Source: Chlamydiota bacterium (lineage in GTDB: Bacteria; Chlamydiota; Chlamydiia; Chlamydiales; FEN-1388). From it: a stretch of 33,640 nucleotides of DNA. Under the pieces are notes generated by a model. The model saw only the letters and a program-made list of their open reading frames with translations. It had not been told where the DNA came from and did no database searches. The stretch covers positions 12,389 through 46,028 of the forward strand of contig JABDDE010000010.1 of assembly GCA_013287775.1 (NCBI GenBank). The letters are read 5' to 3'. Shown here in pieces: positions 1 to 7,337 of this stretch. How positions within the stretch are numbered: the stretch's first letter is position 1; each line of letters starts with the position of its first letter. The position numbers and the translations under genes are program-made.

Positions 1-11
1 AAGGAGAAAGC

Positions 12-929
12 ATGAGTAGTAGTAGTATAAGTTCAATAATGTCATCAACAAATTCTGCAGTATCAAGTACGCTCAGTGCATCATTATCGCCAACCACAGT
101 ACCGAGTGCTACTGCAGTATATACACTGAGCATATCAGCATCTTCAGGCTCTTCGAGTAGCTCTATAGCTAGCAATTCTTCTTCAGGCAGTTCTGCTTCT
201 AGCACAGCAACTGTCATAAATACAGTCGTCAATAGTGTGCAGAGGCTACCTTTCTCGCAAGCCAATATATTTATTGATTTCAGAGGCATTAGTCGAGGAT
301 ACTTTATTGGAGACAACCCTTGGAAACTCTCGACGTATAATAACTTTGACAAAGTGTATCGATTTTGCTGGGTGTGCGGCATCAATCGTTTTGCTGATAA
401 TGAATGGAATCGTAATCGTGTTGATATTTCTGGACCAGGGTCTGGAGCGAGGTGGATAACATGTATGGATGTGGACTGTAGTCGTGAACTTACTGATTCT
501 GTAAATGCTCTTGTATCGGAGAGGCATTTCCGTATTGAAACGGATATCGATAGAAAACGCATAGCGGCATTTGCCGCTGATGCAGAAGGTAATCCCGAAT
601 TCTTTGAAGAAATAGCGCCTGTTACTGTTTCTGTAAGGAATGATAGAGTATATCCAAACGAATCCGCTATTCCTATACATTATCGGGACATGTTTTTGAG
701 ACTTGAAAACTATCCTGTACACCTACGTATAGTAAAAATTGATTTTATAAAATTCGAGTATGCAGACGAACATAATCTTATAAGGGGTGTTACTACTGAT
801 CCATTTCTCAAAGCATTAGCCCAGTATCGTGCACGATGTATTGAAATTGTACATTTACAAAGAAGCTTAGTAGAGGCTCGTGCACGAGTTGCTGAAATTG
901 AAAATAAGCTTGCGTCAGCGACGTCATGA
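12..929 (+). CDS. Ser-rich N-terminus plus conserved NPWKLS/CxxC...Cx4C domain protein (paralogue family 'A', full-length copy)
   Basis: 305-aa ORF with SD-like aaggag upstream. Shares RLP.S.A..FI...GNPWKLSTYN...YR.CWVCGINRF..EWNR.RV with ORFs 2640-3356 and 5942-7027. Stop overlaps the next ATG (ATGA). Confidence 0.85.
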   Translation: MSSSSISSIMSSTNSAVSSTLSASLSPTTVPSATAVYTLSISASSGSSSSSIASNSSSGSSASSTATVINTVVNSVQRLPFSQANIFIDFRGISRGYFIGDNPWKLSTYNNFDKVYRFCWVCGINRFADNEWNRNRVDISGPGSGARWITCMDVDCSRELTDSVNALVSERHFRIETDIDRKRIAAFAADAEGNPEFFEEIAPVTVSVRNDRVYPNESAIPIHYRDMFLRLENYPVHLRIVKIDFIKFEYADEHNLIRGVTTDPFLKALAQYRARCIEIVHLQRSLVEARARVAEIENKLASATS

Positions 930-1360
930 ACACGTTCTCTGTTGGTCCTATACAATCTTTTCGCCACTCCTCAGAGCAATTCTCTGAGGAGCTGGAGCAC
1001 ATAACCCTGCGCTTACAGCACATATCACTGAATGACGTAATTACACGGCTTATCACACGTCTTGCTACGCCGCTTCTCTGTTTTGATTTCATGAGCGGGC
1101 ATAATTTCCCTGTGGTGCTCTATCACAAAAAATCGGTAGTTCTTTATCGCGGCAGCGCAGAAACCATCCTCCAGCATGCTGTACGCCATGCTCGCATGCG
1201 GTGGATTAAAATAGCCTCTCTAAGGTCCGTGTGGAAATTGTTCTTTAAGATTGACAAAAAGCAGACATTTGGCATACAATGTAAATATGACGGAACATAT
1301 ACCTGTTTATGCTTTTTCGCCAGAAAAAAATCTCAAACTCAAACGCGAAAGAAATGTTAG
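926..1360 (+). pseudogene. Truncated 5' copy of the caspase-like/Sel1 gene at 3826-5277
   Basis: Encoded protein is near-identical to the first ~88 aa of ORF 3826-5277 until about nt 1200, then diverges and stops. The putative catalytic His/Cys and the Sel1 repeats are absent. Confidence 0.75.
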
Positions 1361-1580
1361 TTTTGAGGAGATAATCGCTGCTATAGAGAATGGACAACTG
1401 CTTGATATTTTAGAGCACACTAACCCTTCGAAATACAATAATCAAAAAATATATGTTGTTTTTGTAAGTAGATACGTGTATTTGGTGCCGTTCGTGCAAA
1501 CAAAAGATGAAATATTTCTTAAAACAATTATTCCGAGCCGAAAAGCAAATAAAAAATATAATAAAAATGAGGCGTCATGA
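1287..1580 (+). CDS. Putative type II toxin (BrnT-like)
   Basis: Start taken at M13 of ORF 1251-1580 (MTEHIPVYAFSPEKNLKLKRERNVSFEEIIAAIENG...). BrnT-like pattern; followed by an ATGA-overlapping antitoxin-like ORF. Confidence 0.6.
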   Translation: MTEHIPVYAFSPEKNLKLKRERNVSFEEIIAAIENGQLLDILEHTNPSKYNNQKIYVVFVSRYVYLVPFVQTKDEIFLKTIIPSRKANKKYNKNEAS

Positions 1581-1891
1581 AGAAAAAACCACAACAGCAT
1601 AAAAATCACCTAGACCAGGATTTAGATCAAAATCTAGATCAAGATGAAGAGGCTCTTCTTCATTCTTTTGAAGAAGGAGAGTGGCGTTCAGTAAAAACAC
1701 TCCAAGCTGAAAAGGCCTTAGCAAAAAAAACTGCTGCCAAATCCTTACACAAAGACGTTCGTATTAATATTCGCTTAGCAAGTGCTGACGTTGCAGGTAT
1801 TAAACGAATTGCTGCGTATGAAGGATTACCGTATCAAACACTTATCGCCAGTGTTCTGCATAAGTTTGCTGCTGGACACTTAGCTTTTTGA
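1577..1891 (+). CDS. Putative cognate antitoxin (CopG/BrnA-like, ribbon-helix-helix)
   Basis: 104 aa; ends ...KDVRINIRLASADVAGIKRIAAYEGLPYQTLIASVLHKFAAGHLAF, typical of CopG-like antitoxins. 4-nt overlap with the upstream toxin. Confidence 0.7.
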   Translation: MKKKPQQHKNHLDQDLDQNLDQDEEALLHSFEEGEWRSVKTLQAEKALAKKTAAKSLHKDVRINIRLASADVAGIKRIAAYEGLPYQTLIASVLHKFAAGHLAF

Positions 1892-2362
1892 TCAGTTAAA
1901 AAGTATTATATGTTATAAAATAATATACATATATGGTGAAAGATGGCAATATGTGAGATGGACATAATGATGCACTTTCCTCTGTGTGCTTTCCTTTGAG
2001 TACTTTAATCGGGTTACAAAAATAGAAGAATATACACGAAAGGACTCATTATGTCCTCTTTTTTTGATTATTAGCGTAAATTCCAGTTGTGACGCATCTA
2101 ACAGGGCAATTTTAATTGATCGTCGCATTAAGATGCATTACTGACCACCAAAACTAGCCCCCCTGTTGCTCCTGTCAAGACCTATTTCTTGTACTTTTCC
2201 ATCACACTATGTTCGGTTGTATCCTTATGTTCCATTCAAGCGTGCTCTGCACTTTCACTCTTCAAAGGGCGAGGGGCGCAGGAACGCAGGAGGCGGATGC
2301 GAAAGCTCGGTAAGACTTCTGGTTTATCAAAGCTTAATATGCAAATGCATCGAAGCAAGTAA

Positions 2363-2396
2363 TAAGCCCTATACTGGAAATCTAAACGTACGATTC
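2363..2396 (+). ncRNA. Degenerate group II intron domain V-like remnant
   Basis: TAAGCCCTATACTGGAAATCTAAACGTACGATTC: GAAA tetraloop position and ACGTACG..TTC match the bacterial domain V consensus; followed by a G/A-rich segment (aagggaaaaa). The 5' stem is imperfect and no reverse transcriptase ORF was found. Confidence 0.3.
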
Positions 2397-2456
2397 GGCA
2401 AGGGAAAAAGGCCTAGCCCCCTTACTTTATGTGGGTGTTTTGGAAAATCAAGTGTT

Positions 2457-2488
2457 TGCCCTTATAATATTGTTTAAGGGCATTTTTT
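2457..2488 (+). terminator. Rho-independent terminator
   Basis: tgccctta / taatattgttt / aagggca stem-loop followed by TTTTTT. Confidence 0.7.
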
Positions 2489-2639
2489 CGATTTTTGAAG
2501 TGACCTAAGAAGGCGAGAGCGTAAATGAATATAAAATTAAATTATTTTTTATATACTAGTCCAGTAGTTTATTCTGATTTCCCTCCTGGGGAAAAGGAAG
2601 AATTTTCGAACTTCCAGAGGAAGTCTGAATTGCTGGCCT

Positions 2640-3356
2640 ATGATCGTAGCTGTGGATTTTTATAGAGCTGATACGGTACAATCTATGGGCATAAAAAAAG
2701 GAATAAACGAGAACAATAAATATATGACAATACTAAGTGTACAAAGGCTTTTAACAATGCCGCTCCGCAATCAAGCTACACATGCCACAAGGGCGGGATT
2801 CTCGCCCAGATTGACCAGAACAGCACGGGCACTCTGCTCTGGTGCTATTCTGGGGGCAAACAGGCGTGCAACTGGAGCAGTGCAGTTACAAAGGCGCATA
2901 CAGAGGCACACCCCTTCATTGTCTGTAATGTTTAGTCGTCTATCGCTTGCTCCTCGAAGCAGTGAACCCACAGTTGGTACACACGGCAGTACGACAGCAA
3001 CACCATCAGTCACCCTGCCATCATCTAATACAGAAGAAGCTGTAGCAGATATAGTACTAAGAGCTATGGAAATACAACGACTACCATCCTCTCAAGCAAC
3101 TTCGTTCATAGATTCTAAAGGTCGGGTTAAAAGGCTGTTCTCGGAAGGAAATCCTTGGAAACTTTCAACGTATAATATCTCTCAGAAAGTGTACCGATAT
3201 TGCTGGGTATGTGGCATCAACCGTTTTACTCATAAGGAATGGAATCGTAAACGTGTTGATCCTCGAGATGAATCACCTGTACGATGCATGAATATGAAAT
3301 GCTCTCGTGAATTAGATCGTATTATACAGAATTTTTCACCAAAGGAGAAAGCATGA
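2640..3356 (+). CDS. Family 'A' paralogue with Arg-rich N-terminus and NPWKLS/CxxC...Cx4C core, lacking the C-terminal part
   Basis: RLPSSQATSFIDSKGRVKRLFSEGNPWKLSTYNISQKVYRYCWVCGINRFTHKEWNRKRV...RCMNMKCSREL. Stop overlaps the next ATG by 4 nt. The start codon is uncertain. Confidence 0.75.
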   Translation: MIVAVDFYRADTVQSMGIKKGINENNKYMTILSVQRLLTMPLRNQATHATRAGFSPRLTRTARALCSGAILGANRRATGAVQLQRRIQRHTPSLSVMFSRLSLAPRSSEPTVGTHGSTTATPSVTLPSSNTEEAVADIVLRAMEIQRLPSSQATSFIDSKGRVKRLFSEGNPWKLSTYNISQKVYRYCWVCGINRFTHKEWNRKRVDPRDESPVRCMNMKCSRELDRIIQNFSPKEKA

Positions 3357-3829
3357 GTAGTAGTAGTATAAGTTCAATAATGTCATCAACAAATTCTGCA
3401 GTATCAAGTACGCTCAGTGCATCATTATCGCCAACCACAGTACCGAGTGCTACTGCAGTATATACACTGAGCATATCAGCATCTTCAGGCTCTTCGAGTA
3501 GCTCTATAGCTAGCAATTCTTCTTCAGGCAGTTCTGCTTCTAGCACAGCAACTGTCATAAATACAGTCGTCAATAGTGTGCAGAGGCTACCTTTCTCGCA
3601 AGCCAATATATTTATTGATTTCAGAGGCATTCGTCGAGGATACTTTATTGGCGGCAATCCTTGGAAACTCTCAACGTATAATAACTTTGACAAAGTGTAT
3701 CGATTTTGCCAAGCATTAGCCCAGTATCGCGCACGATGTATTGAAATTTTACATTTACAAAGAAGCTTAGCGGAGGCTCGGGCACGAGTTACTGAAATTG
3801 AAAATAAGCTTGCGTCAGCGACATCATGA
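3353..3829 (+). CDS. Internally deleted family 'A' copy (158 aa)
   Basis: N-terminal ~119 aa and C-terminal ~39 aa nearly identical to ORF 12-929; 147 central codons are missing in frame, including the Cys motifs. Confidence 0.75.
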   Translation: MSSSSISSIMSSTNSAVSSTLSASLSPTTVPSATAVYTLSISASSGSSSSSIASNSSSGSSASSTATVINTVVNSVQRLPFSQANIFIDFRGIRRGYFIGGNPWKLSTYNNFDKVYRFCQALAQYRARCIEILHLQRSLAEARARVTEIENKLASATS

Positions 3830-5277
3830 ACACGTTCTCTGTTTGTCCTATACAATCTTTTTACCACTCCTCAGGGCAATCCTCTGAGGAGCTAGAGCAC
3901 ATAACCCTGCGTTTACAGCATATATCACTGAATGACGTAATTACACGTCTTGCTATGCCGCTTCTCTGTTTTGATTTCATGAGTGGGTATAATTATCCCG
4001 TGGAGCTCTATCAAAAAAAATCGGTAGTTCTTTATCGCGGCAGCGCAGAAACCATCCTCCAGCATGCTGTACGCCATGCTCGCATGCGGCAGTATCGGCA
4101 GATCATGCCAAAAAAATTAGTTGCCTTGATGGAAGAAAGCCTGATTCGCATCGAAAGAAGCAATCGGTTGCATGGCCCACATACTTCAGCAGCGGTTATT
4201 TTGCAGGCTGCGTATGATCCTGATGAGGTAATGGCGAGTACGATGTGGCTTGCACAACTGGAATGCATTGCAAAAACACACTATATATCAATACAAATAA
4301 TGGGAGAGCATGAACAGCTTGGCAGCAGCATACGTGATGTGAAACATGAGCTCAGCAGTCGTGTCATTAAGGCGTTAATAATCAGGGCACATGGCGACAC
4401 TAACTTGCTTGCATTTAGCTCTACAAATTTATATAGGACAATGCAAGCAAGAGCGGAAGACTTTATCTGTCTAGAGCAACAAGCAACTATTTATTTCAAC
4501 TCATGTCTTACAGGATTAGGCCTTGCAGAACGCATTGCAAGTATTCAACCGAGGCCTGTATATGCTGCTACAGAGAGAGTAGCTACTTCATTTTATACAA
4601 ATTGCTGTTGTCATGGCTTAGAAATGATCGCGTTTACGAGCGAATACAAGCAGATCGTAAAAAAGTTTCAACAGCACGAAAATGCTGTGATTGCAACCGT
4701 GCCTTGCACTGCCACAGATGAAACCATAAACACCATCTATAGAACTATATTACAACAAATACATGATAGCGCAGAGAGTGGTGATACTCTTGCTCAAAAC
4801 CGTGCAGGTATAGTTTATGAGAGGGGGTATTTACATACACAGCAGTCTTATTATAAGGCAGCAAAATGGTACCGGAAGGCAGCAGAACAAGGGGATTCAG
4901 TGGCTCAGTGCAATCTAGCTAAAGTTTTTTGGTTTGGACTAGGTGTTGCACAATCGTATTTGTTAGCTCTGCAATGGCTTCGGCGTGCTGCAGAGCAAGG
5001 CAATGAAGATGCTCAGTATTATTTAGGTAGAGCGTACTGGCATGGACAAGGTGTTCCTCAATCAGATGCAATAGCAGTACAATGGTTTGGGCGAGCAGCA
5101 TCGCAAGGCCATGCACAGGCAGTACAGGCCTTGCGTGAAATTACAACAGCAGTATCGCCCCCTGTTGTGCCGGTAGCGTCCCAATCCTCTAACACAGATG
5201 CCTGGCCGCTATGCCAGCTCATTAGCGGACTTATTAACAGACTTGGCACCTCTCTATTTAGATGCATCCGTACTTGA
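3826..5277 (+). CDS. Putative clan-CD (caspase/CHAT-like) cysteine peptidase domain fused to C-terminal Sel1 repeats
   Basis: At least three Sel1 repeats (AAKWYRKAAEQGDSVAQCNLAKVFWFGLGV..., ALQWLRRAAEQGNEDAQYYLGRAYWHGQGV..., AVQWFGRAASQGHAQA). Upstream KALIIRAHGD (His189) and ATIYFNSCLTG (Cys227) resemble clan-CD HG and SC motifs. Sel1 part is strong; peptidase call is inference. Confidence 0.8.
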   Translation: MNTFSVCPIQSFYHSSGQSSEELEHITLRLQHISLNDVITRLAMPLLCFDFMSGYNYPVELYQKKSVVLYRGSAETILQHAVRHARMRQYRQIMPKKLVALMEESLIRIERSNRLHGPHTSAAVILQAAYDPDEVMASTMWLAQLECIAKTHYISIQIMGEHEQLGSSIRDVKHELSSRVIKALIIRAHGDTNLLAFSSTNLYRTMQARAEDFICLEQQATIYFNSCLTGLGLAERIASIQPRPVYAATERVATSFYTNCCCHGLEMIAFTSEYKQIVKKFQQHENAVIATVPCTATDETINTIYRTILQQIHDSAESGDTLAQNRAGIVYERGYLHTQQSYYKAAKWYRKAAEQGDSVAQCNLAKVFWFGLGVAQSYLLALQWLRRAAEQGNEDAQYYLGRAYWHGQGVPQSDAIAVQWFGRAASQGHAQAVQALREITTAVSPPVVPVASQSSNTDAWPLCQLISGLINRLGTSLFRCIRT

Positions 5278-5547
5278 CAACCTATGGTGCCACAGACGCG
5301 TCAGGTGGTGTTCCACTGTAGGCACATTGCCGTTGTTGTATAGAGCTTATAAAAACAAGGAGCAGAACGAGCCTTCCTTATCAGCACCATCTCATATCAC
5401 TACATACCATGATGTGGATTAAGATATAACGTCATGTTCTGTTTATCCTATAGAATCCTAGTTTGTATACACCAACTGTAAAGAGGGACTCTGTTGCATT
5501 GGGGGTTGTTCTAGGTTATACATATTTTAGCCTAAAAGGACTTTTCT

Positions 5548-5660
5548 AAGGTCCGTAGGACCGAAATTTCGGCCCTACGGGCCTTTACCAGGGCTACGGC
5601 CTAGTTTTCTACCAATCCATGGCTTTTCTACCATGGTTTCTCAGGCGGCGCCCTTCCATG
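5548..5660. repeat. R3 intergenic repeat, copy 1
   Basis: tttcggccctacgggcctttaccagggctacggcctagttttctaccaatccatggctt...ccatggtttctcagg matches 33530-33610. Confidence 0.75.
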
Positions 5661-5828
5661 TAACAGATGGGATCTCCTGTTACTTGTAGATAGGTGCTGC
5701 GATACAGCTAGGGAAACTGGGCTATACATCTTTCGGCCCAATGGGCCTTATAGAGTAGTGTATACACAGAAATGTCTTTAAAAAGGTCTGTAGAGTCATT
5801 TTTAAGAATTTCACAATAAACTCACGCT

Positions 5829-5919
5829 AGCAGCAGCGCAAGACCATGCAGAGGCAGTACAGGCTTTGCGTGAAATCGAAACAGCAGCATTACCACCTGT
5901 TGCGACAGCAGCGTCTTAA
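5829..5919 (+). pseudogene. 3'-terminal remnant of a paralogue of the Sel1 gene
   Basis: agcagcagcgcaagaccatgcagaggcagtacaggctttgcgtgaaatcgaaacagcagcattaccacctgttgcgacagcagcgtcttaa closely matches nt ~5096-5182, the 3' end of ORF 3826-5277. Confidence 0.75.
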
Positions 5920-5941
5920 TCCTCTATGTTTATTTTGATAC

Positions 5942-7027
5942 TCATCTCGTAGAATCGTGTTTTTCTAACATTTCAATTCTTTGCAAAATTCTAAAACTCC
6001 GTTCACTATACTTGGCTAACGCTCTAAGAAATGGATTAGTAGTATCTGACATACATTCGCCAACGGTGATGTTATGCTGCTCTTTATATTCAAAATATAC
6101 TCTGTCAATCTCAGCTGTGCGCGTTTCCACAGGATAGTTTTCAAGCCGTATAAATGTGTCTCGATATTCACTGGGAATATCCAATGTATTATAGTATACT
6201 CTATCATACCTCAAACGAGTGGTGACAGGCGCAATTTCTTCAAAGAATTCGGGATTGCCTTCAGCATCTCTATCAAATGCAGCTACTCGCTTTTGATCTG
6301 CTTCAGTCCTGATCTCATAGTGACGTCTTGCTACAAAACCTGGAAGAAATGCCAAGGCATTAAAACAAGTAGGACTATTACAAACCTTAGTTAAACCGCT
6401 CACTCTTACACGGTTTCGGTTCCATTCAATATTTGAAAAGCGATTTTCACCACAAATCACACAATATCTAAATATTTTTTGATAATCATTGCAATCAGAT
6501 AGCTTCCAAGGATTTCCTCTAAAAAAATACCTACCTTGACCGTTTCCATTGCTGAATGTGGTTGCGTGAGAAGCAGGTAGTCGCAGTACATTATTCGCAA
6601 CACTATTTGCTATCGCACTTACACTTGATGACGAGCTTTCGCCTATAGAAGAATTACTTACCGAGGAACTACTAGAGAGGCTGCTGGAAACGGCAGAACT
6701 CGAGCTGACTGAGCTACGACCATTTACATTGATGAATGTGGTTGCGTGAGAAGCAGGTAATCGTAGTACATTATTCACAACACTATTTGCTATCGCACTT
6801 ACACCTGATGACGAGCTTTCGCCTATAGAAGAATTACTTACCGAGGAACTGCTAGAGAGGCTGCTGGAAACGGCAGAACTCGAGCTGACTGCACTACCTG
6901 ATGTGCTCGACCATTCATTAGGAGAGCTCAAAACAGCTACGCTGCTCGATGCACTCGATGAGGCGCTAAGTGCACTCATGACCACAGAACTCGATGATGA
7001 CAGTATAGAACTTACACTACTACTCAT
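5942..7027 (-). CDS. Family 'A' paralogue, Ser-rich, with internally duplicated N-terminal region
   Basis: 361 aa; GNPWKLSDCNDYQKIFRYCVICGENRFSNIEWNRNRVRVSG...VCNSPTC and a C-terminal region homologous to ORF 12-929 (DAEGNPEFFEEIAPVT...YRDTFIRLENYPV). Confidence 0.85.
   Translation of the reverse strand: MSSSVSSILSSSSSVVMSALSASSSASSSVAVLSSPNEWSSTSGSAVSSSSAVSSSLSSSSSVSNSSIGESSSSGVSAIANSVVNNVLRLPASHATTFINVNGRSSVSSSSAVSSSLSSSSSVSNSSIGESSSSSVSAIANSVANNVLRLPASHATTFSNGNGQGRYFFRGNPWKLSDCNDYQKIFRYCVICGENRFSNIEWNRNRVRVSGLTKVCNSPTCFNALAFLPGFVARRHYEIRTEADQKRVAAFDRDAEGNPEFFEEIAPVTTRLRYDRVYYNTLDIPSEYRDTFIRLENYPVETRTAEIDRVYFEYKEQHNITVGECMSDTTNPFLRALAKYSERSFRILQRIEMLEKHDSTR
6550..6900. repeat. Direct tandem duplication, period 180 bp, inside the ORF
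   Basis: gaatgtggttgcgtgagaagcaggta...cagaactcgagctgactg occurs twice, offset exactly 180 nt (60 codons). Confidence 0.9.
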
Positions 7028-7131
7028 ATTTTCCCCTTGTCTTGATTTACAAATACAACACTAGTATAGCAAATCGATACAATCCTGTCCAACAGCAATA
7101 GATAGGTCCAGCAATTAGGACTTCCTCACAA

Positions 7132-7311
7132 TTCTGTGTCGCTGCTGCCGCAGCTCTGTTTTTTTTCCCGTTTCCCTAACCCCACGTTCCGCTCGGCCCG
7201 CGCGCTAGCGCCGCGGCCTTCACTGCACGCGGGGCTAGAGCTGCATTTCGCCACTACCGTGGCGAGGCTCTGATTGGTTACAAGTTTTTTTAAGTTGACA
7301 CTATTGACACC
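7132..7311 (-). repeat. Dispersed intergenic repeat family R1, copy 1
   Basis: Reverse complement is highly similar to 13125-13300: GGTGTYAACTTAA...CCACGGTAGTGGCGAAATGCAGCTCTAGCCCCGCG...CGTGGGGTTRGGGAAACGGG...AGAGCTGCGGYAGCAGCGA. Confidence 0.85.
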
Positions 7312-7337
7312 ACCCTTGCGCGCGGCTGACCATCGAT

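Noticed and set aside
246-722. Antisense ORF of 158 aa (minus)
   Set aside because: Fully antisense to the better-supported family A gene; no SD or family signal.
2166-2477. 103-aa ORF
   Set aside because: Composition unlike a protein; region better explained as a degenerate intron/structured RNA-like remnant.
3322-3867. Antisense ORF of 181 aa (minus)
   Set aside because: Reverse-strand shadow of the Ser-rich repeat gene.
5198-5422. 74-aa ORF overlapping the Sel1 gene end
   Set aside because: Alternative frame without coding support.
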